From JAJXZP01 sp963787185 (GTDB taxonomy: Bacteria > Spirochaetota > Spirochaetia > Treponematales > Rectinemataceae): 64,000 nt of DNA. The position numbers and the translations under genes are program-made. Of this stretch, positions 8,442 to 17,243 are shown one piece after another. The stretch covers positions 310,001 to 374,000 of the forward strand of contig CAWBCC010000013.1 of the NCBI GenBank assembly GCA_963787185.1, read 5' to 3'. The stretch's first letter is position 1. Each line of letters begins with the position of its first letter. Below the pieces are notes generated by a model, which was given only the letters and a program-made list of their open reading frames with translations, was not told the origin of the DNA and did no database searches.

Positions 8442-10148
8442 ATGATCGTCGAGGGAGCCCGGGTCTTCAACGTATTCAGGAAACGCTTCGAGGAGAAGAG
8501 TGTTCGCGTGCGCGACGGAATCATCGTCGAAGTCTCCGCGGAGCCGAAGCCGCCATCCGAGGGGGAAGCCCGAGTGGACGCGGCCGGGACCTGGCTGATA
8601 CCCGGGCTCGTCGATATCCACATGCACATCGAAAGCTCCATGACGGTGCCGTCGGAGTTTTCGAGGATCGTGCTTCCCAGGGGAACCACCACCGTCGTCG
8701 CCGACCCTCACGAGATCGCGAACGTGCTGGGGGTCGAAGGCATCCGGGCCTTCATGAAGGCGGAAACGGGGCTGGACGTCTTCTACGGGCTGCCCTCCTC
8801 CGTTCCCTCGACGAATGCCTCGCTCGAAACCACCGGCGGCCGCATCGGCCCGGACGATGTGGCCGCCCTGGCCGCCGACGACCGGGTGATCTGCCTGGGC
8901 GAGGTGATGAACGCCATAGAGCTGAGAGACGAGGCCGATACGCCGACCAAGCGCCTGATCGCAAGCTTCAGGAAGGCCAAGCCGCGATATCCCATCGAAG
9001 GACACTGCCCGAAAATCCGCGGCGCCGAGCTCGCGTCCTTCATCGCTTCGGGCGTATGGGCCGACCATACGCAGCAGACGCCCCAGTCGATTCTCGAGAA
9101 GATCGACAACGGCATGTTCATCGAGCTGCAGCGCAAGTCCATCACCGCCCCGAACATCGAAACCGTCGTCGAACATCGACTCTACGAGCACGTCGCACTC
9201 GTCACCGACGATGTCCTGCCCGACCGGCTCGTGGCCGGTCACCTCAACCTCCTCGTCAGGCTCGCGATCGAACGGGGCATGAGCGCGGAGAACGCCATCT
9301 ACTGCGCGACCTACACGCCCGCCCGCCACATGCTGCTCTCCGACCGGGGCTCGATAGCTCCCGGGCGGATCGCCGACTTCATACTCCTGGACGATCCGGA
9401 GACCTTCGCCATACGCTCCGTATACAAAGGGGGCGTCCCGGTTCGCTCCAAGTCCGAAGGCCGAGGGCTCGGCCCCGAGCCGCGAACGACATTCCCGGCC
9501 TACTTCTACGCGACCGTGCGGCGCCGACCCCTCGCCGAGAAAGAGTTCCTGGTGCGCTCCCCGGCCGCGGTGACGGCGCTCGACTGCGTGACCATTCGGA
9601 TCGACCCCGAATCGACCTTCACCGATCGCGGCTCGGTCCGCTGCCCGGTCTCGGCCGGTCTCGTGGACTGGAAGACGGCCGGGCTCTCCCTCATCGCGGC
9701 GATCGAAAGGTACGGGCACGAGGCGCCGATACGCTTCGGCTTCGCCGAGATCGCGCTGAAGGATGAGGGGGCGGTGGCCTCGACCTGGGCGCACGATCAC
9801 CACAACCTGCTCGTGATGGGCAGCTGCGCGCGCGACATGGCGCTCGCCGCGAACGCGCTGATCGACCGGCAGGGCGGATACATCGTCGTGCGCCGCGGAG
9901 AAATCATAGCGGACGCTCCGCTGCCGGTCGGCGGCATCGTCAGCGACGGCCCCCTCGAAGAATTGGCCGAGTCGATCCGCGCCGTGCGCGCCGCGATGCG
10001 CGACCTCGGCTACGTGCACATCGACGAGATCATGTCGTTCAGCACGCTTTCCCTTCTCGTCTCGCCGCGCCTCAAGATCGGCGACAAGGGTTTGGTCGAC
10101 GTCGAGACCCAGACCCTGGTGGAGCCCTATGAGTTTCCTGATCGATAA
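8442..10148 (+). CDS. Adenine deaminase family amidohydrolase
   Basis: A 568-residue metal-dependent amidohydrolase of the adenine deaminase type, normally converting adenine to hypoxanthine plus ammonia. The DIHMHIESSM metal site and the strongly conserved VVADPHEIANVLGVEG block mark the family, and the C-terminal adenine-deaminase domain is present. One difference stands out: where relatives have a [S/D]DHE motif, this protein reads WADHTQQT near residue 208, so an acidic residue appears replaced. Substrate specificity may therefore differ from adenine. The gene is 10 nt after the binding-protein gene and overlaps the next deaminase by 20 nt, so it is firmly part of the importer operon. Confidence 0.87.
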   Translation: MIVEGARVFNVFRKRFEEKSVRVRDGIIVEVSAEPKPPSEGEARVDAAGTWLIPGLVDIHMHIESSMTVPSEFSRIVLPRGTTTVVADPHEIANVLGVEGIRAFMKAETGLDVFYGLPSSVPSTNASLETTGGRIGPDDVAALAADDRVICLGEVMNAIELRDEADTPTKRLIASFRKAKPRYPIEGHCPKIRGAELASFIASGVWADHTQQTPQSILEKIDNGMFIELQRKSITAPNIETVVEHRLYEHVALVTDDVLPDRLVAGHLNLLVRLAIERGMSAENAIYCATYTPARHMLLSDRGSIAPGRIADFILLDDPETFAIRSVYKGGVPVRSKSEGRGLGPEPRTTFPAYFYATVRRRPLAEKEFLVRSPAAVTALDCVTIRIDPESTFTDRGSVRCPVSAGLVDWKTAGLSLIAAIERYGHEAPIRFGFAEIALKDEGAVASTWAHDHHNLLVMGSCARDMALAANALIDRQGGYIVVRRGEIIADAPLPVGGIVSDGPLEELAESIRAVRAAMRDLGYVHIDEIMSFSTLSLLVSPRLKIGDKGLVDVETQTLVEPYEFPDR

Positions 10149-11448
10149 CGTACACGTGCTGACGATGAACGCGGCCATGGAGAGCTTCGAGAACGGCTGC
10201 GTGGCCGTCGAGGGCGACTCCATAGTCGCCGTCGGGGATCGGAGCCTGGGCGGCCGGTATCCGGGATTGGAGCGGATCGACGGGGAGGGGGGCATCCTGA
10301 TCCCCGGCCTCATCAACGCCCATACGCACAGCGGCATGATGCCCTTCCGCTCCCTGGGCGACGACTCTGTCGACCGGCTGCGGCGCTTCATCTTCCCCCT
10401 CGAAGCCTCGATGACGGCCGCTCTGGCGAGCGCGAGCGCGCGCTATGCCTGCTGCGAAATGCTCCTGGCCGGCGTCACCACCTTCCTCGACATGTACTAT
10501 TTCGAGGACGATATCGCGCAGGTCGTGAAGCAGGCGGGGATGAGGGCCTTCCTGGGCGAGACTGTCGTCGACTTCCCCAGCTGCGACTCCCCCGAGCCCC
10601 ACGGCGGTCTCGGGTACGCCGGGCGATTCATACCCAAGTGGCGAGGCGACGGGCTGATCACACCCATGGTCGCCCCCCACGCGACCAACACGAACAGCCC
10701 GGGGAAAATCGTCGAGGCACACCGCCTGGCCGAGCGCTACGGGGTCCCGATGACGATGCACGTCAGCGAGATGGACTACGAAGTCTCGCATTTCCGCGAC
10801 GGATACGGCATGACTCCGATCGCGTTCCTCGATTCCCTGGGCGTGCTCGACGAAAGCTTCATCGCGGTCCACTGTGTCCTCGCGGACGACGAGGACATCG
10901 CCCTGCTGACCCGTCGCCGCGTTCCGGTGGTCCACTGCATCGGCGCGAACACCAAGAGCGCCAAGGGCGTGGCTCCGGTGAAGAAAATGCTCGAACGCGG
11001 CGTCCGTGTCGCGCTGGGCACCGACGGGCCCTCCAGCGGCAACACCCTGGATCTGTTCACGCAGTTCGATCTCTTCGCGAAGTTCCACAAGACCGCGAAC
11101 GCGGACCGGTCGGCCTTTCCGGCGGCCGAGATCGTCAAACTGGGCACCTGCGGCGCGGCGGCGGCCCTGGGGATGGACGACAGGATCGGATCGATAGAGC
11201 CGGGGAAAAAGGCGGATCTGACCCTGGTCGAGACCCGTTCGGTCAACATGTTTCCGATCTTCGATCCCTACTCGGTCCTCGTCTACAGCGCCAAGGCGGC
11301 CAACGTGGACAGCGTCTTCGTCGACGGCCGTTGCCTGGTCCGCGGCAAGCGGCTCACCGGGCTCTCCCTCGAAGACTCCCGTGCGGAGCTGTCGGAGAGG
11401 ATGACCGATTTCCGCAGGGCGGCGGAAACGCTGGCGAAGACGCTCTGA
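10129..11448 (+). CDS. Amidohydrolase of the MtaD/SsnA/guanine-deaminase type
   Basis: A 439-residue cytoplasmic amidohydrolase with all expected metal ligands: HTHSG near residue 65, HVSEMDYE, the HCVLADDED histidine and the aspartate in GTDGPSSGNTLDLF. This set is typical of 5-methylthioadenosine/S-adenosylhomocysteine deaminases, SsnA and TrzA/AtzA-like enzymes that remove an amino or chloro group from purine- or triazine-like rings. Its start lies 20 nt inside the adenine-deaminase-like gene, so the two are probably made in fixed ratio. Last gene of the importer operon. Exact substrate not assigned. Confidence 0.88.
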   Translation: MSFLIDNVHVLTMNAAMESFENGCVAVEGDSIVAVGDRSLGGRYPGLERIDGEGGILIPGLINAHTHSGMMPFRSLGDDSVDRLRRFIFPLEASMTAALASASARYACCEMLLAGVTTFLDMYYFEDDIAQVVKQAGMRAFLGETVVDFPSCDSPEPHGGLGYAGRFIPKWRGDGLITPMVAPHATNTNSPGKIVEAHRLAERYGVPMTMHVSEMDYEVSHFRDGYGMTPIAFLDSLGVLDESFIAVHCVLADDEDIALLTRRRVPVVHCIGANTKSAKGVAPVKKMLERGVRVALGTDGPSSGNTLDLFTQFDLFAKFHKTANADRSAFPAAEIVKLGTCGAAAALGMDDRIGSIEPGKKADLTLVETRSVNMFPIFDPYSVLVYSAKAANVDSVFVDGRCLVRGKRLTGLSLEDSRAELSERMTDFRRAAETLAKTL

Positions 11449-11683
11449 GCAGGGGCCGCCGAGTCGAGGAGACAATGCTCGCAAATTGACGCGACTCCCG
11501 TTTTCGTGCAGCGGCTAGGAGAGGCGCGGCTTATCGACCGGAAGCGATCGATAATTTGAGTATATTAGTAACAATATAAACTGGATTTCATTTCTCTTTG
11601 GAGGGCATGTATTAAATGGAACATTCAGGATCCCTTTCTTCGTGGACATCCGGAATCCTTTTTGCCGGACCGGAAGCGCAGTC

Positions 11684-13120
11684 ATGATGCCCTCGGCTTC
11701 TTCCGCCGTCCTCCGATTGCGTCCCGCGTCGATCGCCTTCGTCCGCGTCTTCGTCACATTGTCCGGATTCGTTTCCGTGGTGAACGGGCTGTTGCAGCTC
11801 GGCCCCGATGCCGGATCGATCTCGAAATGGATCGGAGCCGTTCTGGTTGCCCTGGGACTGGCCAGCTGGTTTCTCGTTTATCGACTCCGCAGACCGGGGC
11901 GGATCCTGTTTGGAGTGACCCTGGCGCTCATGGCAGCGATCGTCGCCGTGCGCCTCGTGCAGTTTTACGCGTTTCGAAGTCCCGCGATTCTAGGTTCCCT
12001 GCTCCTGCCGGCGCTCGTCATGTGGCGCCTAGTGGCCTCGGAATGGAAAGAGTGGTTCGCGACCACTCCCGAAGAGTGGGAATCGCGCAGAAAATCCTGG
12101 CATGAGGCCGAACGTGCTTTCGGAGTCTTGCATAGGGTGTTCGCTTCGATCGGCGCCGTCGGCATCACTGCTGGAGCTCTCGTCGTCATCGCGGCTGCGG
12201 TACTGGTCTATGCCACTCGGCCGTTCGCGTTTCCCCTGCCGGGGGTGGGCGCGCTGATCTCCCAGGACCAATTGGGCAACTCGGGACTGGATGTCCCGCC
12301 TACGGGCTATGTGCCTGCGACCGACGGAACCGAACTTGCCTATTTTGCGTATGTGCCGAAAAAGCCCGATGCGACGCTGGTGTTTTACCATGGCGGAGGC
12401 GCGCACAGCACGGCAGGGTACCTCGAGATGGGAAGGGAGCTCTCCGCGAAATACGATATCGCGACTTTTCTCATCGATATGCGCGGACACGGTTCGTCCG
12501 GGGGCAGGCGCGGAGACGCTCCGAACAAGACACAAATGTGGAGGGATACGAAAACCGTCGTCGACTACGTCCACAGTCTGTATCCCACCCTCCCGGAGTA
12601 TGTTGGTGGACATTCCTCGGGTGCCGGTCTGGTCCTCAATAGCTCGAGCCTGATAGACGGCACCGTTTCGGGCTACGTCTTTCTGGCCCCCGATCTCGGC
12701 CTGAGATCGGCCACCGGCCGACAGAAGGGTATATCGAACTTCGCGACGATAAATCGACGCGCATTCGTCGTGGATGCGCTGAGCAACGGATCGCTCGACG
12801 CGCACGCGTACGCAGTCGGGTTCGCGTACACGCGGAAGCAGATATCGTCCGCGAAGCTCGTCGATCGTTACACCGTGACCATGGCCATGGCCCAGGATGC
12901 GTCGAAGAGCGCCGCCATACTCGCCGGATTCGACAAGCCGCTCGGAGCCTGGATCGGGGCTCGGGACGAGGTTTTCGATCCTCTCAAAGTGCTCGCCTAT
13001 ATGCGGGAGGCCGATAAGGCGGACCCGACCCTGGTCGAAGTGCCCGACGCCGACCACCTCGGCATCCTGAAGCACGGCGCCGACTATATCGGACCATGGA
13101 TCGAAGCGGCCGGTCGATAA
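11684..13120 (+). CDS. Membrane-anchored alpha/beta hydrolase
   Basis: A 478-residue protein with about five hydrophobic helices in the first 175 residues, followed by an alpha/beta hydrolase domain of the serine aminopeptidase/lysophospholipase type. Catalytic features are the HGGG oxyanion motif (FYHGGGAHS), the nucleophile elbow GHSSGAG, a likely acid in GARDEVFD and the histidine in PDADHLGIL. The frame is open to a GTG at 11642, but the ATG at 11684 has GGAAG 8 nt upstream and is preferred. Five fused membrane helices are unusual for this hydrolase class; the substrate is probably a lipid or ester, by inference. It stands alone, with a 235-nt AT-richer gap before it. Confidence 0.8.
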   Translation: MMPSASSAVLRLRPASIAFVRVFVTLSGFVSVVNGLLQLGPDAGSISKWIGAVLVALGLASWFLVYRLRRPGRILFGVTLALMAAIVAVRLVQFYAFRSPAILGSLLLPALVMWRLVASEWKEWFATTPEEWESRRKSWHEAERAFGVLHRVFASIGAVGITAGALVVIAAAVLVYATRPFAFPLPGVGALISQDQLGNSGLDVPPTGYVPATDGTELAYFAYVPKKPDATLVFYHGGGAHSTAGYLEMGRELSAKYDIATFLIDMRGHGSSGGRRGDAPNKTQMWRDTKTVVDYVHSLYPTLPEYVGGHSSGAGLVLNSSSLIDGTVSGYVFLAPDLGLRSATGRQKGISNFATINRRAFVVDALSNGSLDAHAYAVGFAYTRKQISSAKLVDRYTVTMAMAQDASKSAAILAGFDKPLGAWIGARDEVFDPLKVLAYMREADKADPTLVEVPDADHLGILKHGADYIGPWIEAAGR

Positions 13121-13246
13121 GTCTTCTTGCCGGGAGACGGTCCAGTTTCACGGCGCGTTGAGCCTCGTTCACCGGAAGCGGAAACCCGGTCTATCGAGGT
13201 TGCACGAACGTCCGCGTTGCCTCATACTGGAAAGGTAGGAGTCACC

Positions 13247-15592
13247 GTGGATACGAGCACGAGCGTGGGAGAGATGCTGCGGTCGATTGCCTCGGGACCG
13301 ATCGCGACAGAAGACGTCGGCGAAGACTCTCACGAACCCGGCAAGGCCGCAGGAGTCCTCGCGAACCCGGCAGAGCCCGCCTCCAGCACAGATTCCATCT
13401 TCTCCCAGGTCATCGGCCAGATCGTCCGGGGGCATCGCATCAATCTCGGCGACGGCAGCGACGGCGCCCTCAGCCTCGAGATATTGCTCGAAAACTGCAG
13501 GGACGCGGTCCTCCTTCTCGATGCCGAGGGTACGATCAGCGAGGCCAATCCCGTGTTCTGCTCGACCTACGGCTATCCGCGGGCGGAGCTGGTGGGATCC
13601 TCGATCCTTTCGCTGGTGCACGAGAGCGAGCGCGACCTTCTCCTCGACAAGCTTCGTCAATTCGCCGCCTCGGGCGAGGCCGACGATCGTCCCGCGAGGG
13701 CGGACGACGTAGTCGTTTTCCACGGCCTCGCGAAGAGCGGAACCGTCCTCACCAAGAACTGTCTCGTCTCGCCCCTGTACGAGGGCAAGAAACGCCGCAT
13801 CATGGCCATCTTCCGCGATCGCTTCCTCGACGAGGAGCGCTTCGAGGAACTCAAGCTGAAGGAGGACCACTATCTCGCCCTCGCCGAGACCATCAACGAG
13901 GCGATATTCCGCCTGGACGAGAGTTTCCTGATCCTCTTCGCCAACGCGGGCGTCAAGAACGTGTTCGGCTTCGACAAGGAGGAGCTGGTCGGTCAGCCGA
14001 TGACTCGGCTCTTCCCCAAGGAAGTCTTCCGTCACCATGAGCCGGAGTTCCGGAAGTACTTCCACATCGACGACGAGGATCGCTCCACCCTCGGTCTCAG
14101 GCGGACGATAGAGCTGCTCGGCGCCACGAAAAATCGAGGCGTAGCCCCCATGGAGATGTCCTTCGGCAATTCGAAGGAAGTGCGGGGGAGGACTCTCACC
14201 TGCATCATCAGGGACATATCGCAGCGGAAGACCCTGGAGCGCAAGCTGCGTCACCTCGCGTTCCACGACAAGCTCACGGGTCTCGGAAACCGCGACCTCT
14301 TCAACGAGGATCTGCGCGAGCTCCTCCAGCCCGAGCTCGTCGAGCGAGGGGAGCGCGCCGCCATCGTCCTCATCGACATAAACGGCTTGAAGCACATCAA
14401 CGACACGCTGGGCCACGCGGTCGGCGACGAGATACTGGTCGAGATGGCGAGGAGGGCCCGCTTCAGCCTGCGCGAGAACGACACGGCCTATCGCTACACG
14501 GGCGACAAATTCGTCGCGCTCTTGCGATCGGTCAAGAAGCTGCAGGACCCGGCCCGCGTCGCCAGCAGGCTTTTGGACACGATGCGGATGCCCGTCGAGC
14601 TCCGCATCAAGACCGGGGCTAGACAGCGCGTCGAGCTGGGGGCGAGCATCGGAATCGCGGTCCTGCCCGAGCACGGTTTGACGGTCGAAGCCGCGGTGAA
14701 GAACGCCGAGATCGCCATGTACTTCGCCAAGGAATCGGGAAAGAACCGCTTCATCATCTACAACGAATCGCTCAAGCCCAAGTCGACCGAGCGCTGGCTC
14801 ATCGAGCAGGAAATGCGGGATGCGGTCGTCAAGGGCGAGTTCGCGCTCCACTACCAGCCCATCGTGAATCCCGAAGGGAAGATACTCGGCTGCGAGGCTC
14901 TCGTCCGCTGGATGCGCGAGGGCGCCGTCGTCATGCCCTCGAGCATGTTCATCCCCGTAGCCGAGGAGAACGGCGTCATCCTCGCCATCGGGGCCTGGAT
15001 ACTGAGGCGTGCCCTCGTCGACCTCAAGCATCTGATCGGCCGCGGCTATCGCGGAATCTATTTCAGCATCAACGTCTCCACCCGCCAGTTCGAGCGGTCC
15101 GATTTCGTGAAATCGGTGTCCGACGCGATAGACGACGTGGGGGTGGACGCGAGGCTCGTGAACCTCGAGATCACCGAGACCACTCTCATGTCCCATCCGG
15201 AGGACGCGATCCTGAAGATCAACGCCCTCAAGCGCCGTTATCCGGGAATCAGGGTGACGATCGACGACTTCGGCACCGGCTATTCCTCGCTCGCCTATCT
15301 CGCGCGACTGCCGGTCGATTGCCTCAAGGTCGACATATCCTTCGTCCGCGCCCTCGATTCGGAGCAGAACCGAAAGGTGGTCAACGCGATACTGAGCCTG
15401 GCCGACACGCTCCGCATCGGGACCATTATCGAGGGCATAGACTCGAAGGACCACTACGATTACTTCAAGACTCGGGACTGTTACGGCATGCAGGGCTTCC
15501 TGTTCTTGAAGGCCGTGCCGCTCGATGATCTCGAGCGCAGGCTCGATTCGATCCGCCAGGACTACAGGACCACCCAGCGCGAGCCGGACTAG
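13247..15592 (+). CDS. PAS-PAS-GGDEF-EAL cyclic-di-GMP signalling protein
   Basis: A 781-residue soluble protein. Order: PAS domains at roughly residues 80-190 and 200-320, a GGDEF domain at about 330-500 and an EAL domain at about 520-775. The GGDEF motif is degenerate (RYTGDKFVAL instead of GGDEF), so cyclase activity is unlikely. The EAL domain keeps its ligands: CEALVRW, NLEITETTLM, IDDFGTGYSSL, LKVDISFV and IIEGI, so it is probably an active phosphodiesterase with the GGDEF domain perhaps acting as a GTP sensor. The start chosen is GTG 13247, which has TAGGAG 7 nt upstream; the frame remains open upstream. No membrane helix, so the PAS domains should sense a cytoplasmic cue. Confidence 0.88.
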   Translation: MDTSTSVGEMLRSIASGPIATEDVGEDSHEPGKAAGVLANPAEPASSTDSIFSQVIGQIVRGHRINLGDGSDGALSLEILLENCRDAVLLLDAEGTISEANPVFCSTYGYPRAELVGSSILSLVHESERDLLLDKLRQFAASGEADDRPARADDVVVFHGLAKSGTVLTKNCLVSPLYEGKKRRIMAIFRDRFLDEERFEELKLKEDHYLALAETINEAIFRLDESFLILFANAGVKNVFGFDKEELVGQPMTRLFPKEVFRHHEPEFRKYFHIDDEDRSTLGLRRTIELLGATKNRGVAPMEMSFGNSKEVRGRTLTCIIRDISQRKTLERKLRHLAFHDKLTGLGNRDLFNEDLRELLQPELVERGERAAIVLIDINGLKHINDTLGHAVGDEILVEMARRARFSLRENDTAYRYTGDKFVALLRSVKKLQDPARVASRLLDTMRMPVELRIKTGARQRVELGASIGIAVLPEHGLTVEAAVKNAEIAMYFAKESGKNRFIIYNESLKPKSTERWLIEQEMRDAVVKGEFALHYQPIVNPEGKILGCEALVRWMREGAVVMPSSMFIPVAEENGVILAIGAWILRRALVDLKHLIGRGYRGIYFSINVSTRQFERSDFVKSVSDAIDDVGVDARLVNLEITETTLMSHPEDAILKINALKRRYPGIRVTIDDFGTGYSSLAYLARLPVDCLKVDISFVRALDSEQNRKVVNAILSLADTLRIGTIIEGIDSKDHYDYFKTRDCYGMQGFLFLKAVPLDDLERRLDSIRQDYRTTQREPD

Positions 15593-15686
15593 CGGGGATT
15601 CCACGCCGGTTTCCGTTCTTTGCGGGATGAGGCGTTCCCTCTCCGTATGTTCGAGTGACAGGCGATAAATGACTCGAGAGGTCATC

Positions 15687-17243
15687 ATGAGCGGAGAGAA
15701 AAAGACGATCCTTCTCGTTGAAGATGAAGCGATCATCGCCCTGAGCGAGAAGACGAAGCTTGGAAAGTACGGGTATGACGTAATCATCTCGAACACGGGC
15801 GAAGAAGCGGTAAGGACCTGCAGGGAGAACTCCGATGTCGACCTTATTCTCATGGACATCGATCTCGGGAAGGGAATGGGCGGCGCAGAGGCGGCCGAAG
15901 CAATCCTGAAAGAGCGCGATATACCCGTAGTATTCCTTTCCAGCCATACCGAACCCGAGATCGTCGAAAAAACGGAGAAAACCACCTCCTACGGCTATGT
16001 CGTGAAGAGTTCGAGTATGACGGTTCTCGACGCTTCGATCAAAATGGCATTCAGGCTCTTCACCGCCTATCAGGAGATCTATGAGCGAAATCAGCTTCTG
16101 GAAAACATAATGGAGGCATTTCCGGGCTCGGTTTTTTGGAAGGACAGGAACTATGTCTACCTGGGCTGCAATACGAACGATGCGATCGATGCCGGAAAGA
16201 CTTCGCCCGATGAGGTGATCGGCAAGACCGATTACGAATTATATGGGGATAAAAACGTTGCGGACACTTATCGAAATTTCGACAGAATCGTCATGGAAAG
16301 CGGCAGTCCGGTTTTGCATATCGAAGAAAACCATCGTAAAGGAATCGACGGCCCGATCTATTACGAGTCCAACAAGGTGCCTCTATTCGACAACAAGGGC
16401 AGAGTATCCGGTATTTTCGGGGTTTCCATAAACATCACCGATCGAAAGAAGCTGGAAGAGAAACTCACCACCTCCAATGAAATGCTTCAAAAGATCCTGG
16501 ATTCCATCCCTCAATTCATAGCCTGGAAGGCCAGGGATTCCGTCTTTCTCGGTTGCAACAAGAATTATGCGGAGATGGTCGGGCTGCCGGACACGCGATC
16601 GATAATAGGCAAAACGGATTGGGACCTGCCCTGGAAGGACGAAGAAACCGAGAACTTCCTCAAAGACGACGCCTGCGTGATGGATTCCGATACTGCCAAG
16701 CACCATATAATAGAGAGTGCCTTCGATGCCGAAGGAAGGCAAAGATGGCTGGCGACGAATAAAGTCCCGCTCCATGACGTCAATGGAAAGGTCAACGGCA
16801 TTCTCGTCGCCTTTTCGGATATCACCGAGCGATGGCAGGCCGAGAGGGCTCTGATAGAAAACGAAGAACTCTACCGGTCGATCGTCGACGCATCGCCGGA
16901 TGGAATTTCGATCGCGGATCTCGATGGTCGCATATTGACGGTATCGCCCATGGTCCTGAGGATGTTCGGTTATGCCGAAGACGAATTGCTCGGCCGCCGG
17001 ATCACGGACTTCGTCGTTCCGGAAGATCGAGAACGGGCCCTCGCCAATATTTCTTTCATGTCTCAGGGCGTGCCGAAGGGTCCGGCCGAATACGAGGGGA
17101 TTCGCAAGGACGGAACCGCCGTATCGATCGAGGTGAATGCCGGCCTTATTCGAAATGTCGAAGCGGAACCGGGCAAAATGGTATTTGTCATCAGGGATAT
17201 AACCAGGCAAAAACCGGCGGAGAGATCCATGGACATCAACTAA
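15687..17243 (+). CDS. REC-PAS-PAS-PAS response regulator without output domain
   Basis: A 518-residue protein. Residues 5-125 are a receiver domain with the acidic pair in LVEDEA, phospho-acceptor in LILMDIDLG and the conserved lysine in GYVVKSS. Three PAS domains follow at about 140-260, 270-390 and 395-515. The chain stops right after the last PAS domain (DITRQKPAERSMDIN) where relatives continue into a coiled coil and histidine kinase. It overlaps the convergent MocR gene by 4 nt, so a 3' truncation by rearrangement is possible. I prefer the ATG at 15687, preceded by GAGAGG, over 15669. Codon use is less GC-rich than the neighbours. Confidence 0.83.
   Translation: MSGEKKTILLVEDEAIIALSEKTKLGKYGYDVIISNTGEEAVRTCRENSDVDLILMDIDLGKGMGGAEAAEAILKERDIPVVFLSSHTEPEIVEKTEKTTSYGYVVKSSSMTVLDASIKMAFRLFTAYQEIYERNQLLENIMEAFPGSVFWKDRNYVYLGCNTNDAIDAGKTSPDEVIGKTDYELYGDKNVADTYRNFDRIVMESGSPVLHIEENHRKGIDGPIYYESNKVPLFDNKGRVSGIFGVSINITDRKKLEEKLTTSNEMLQKILDSIPQFIAWKARDSVFLGCNKNYAEMVGLPDTRSIIGKTDWDLPWKDEETENFLKDDACVMDSDTAKHHIIESAFDAEGRQRWLATNKVPLHDVNGKVNGILVAFSDITERWQAERALIENEELYRSIVDASPDGISIADLDGRILTVSPMVLRMFGYAEDELLGRRITDFVVPEDRERALANISFMSQGVPKGPAEYEGIRKDGTAVSIEVNAGLIRNVEAEPGKMVFVIRDITRQKPAERSMDIN

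Noticed and set aside
11556..11580. Promoter TTGAGT...TATAAA before the alpha/beta hydrolase
   Set aside because: Spacer only 13 nt; no convincing alternative.
13169..15985. 938-codon minus-strand frame
   Set aside because: It is the antisense of the PAS-GGDEF-EAL and REC-PAS genes; GC-rich codons make long empty frames. Same for 8421-10391, 959-2332 and 5485-7416 on the minus strand.
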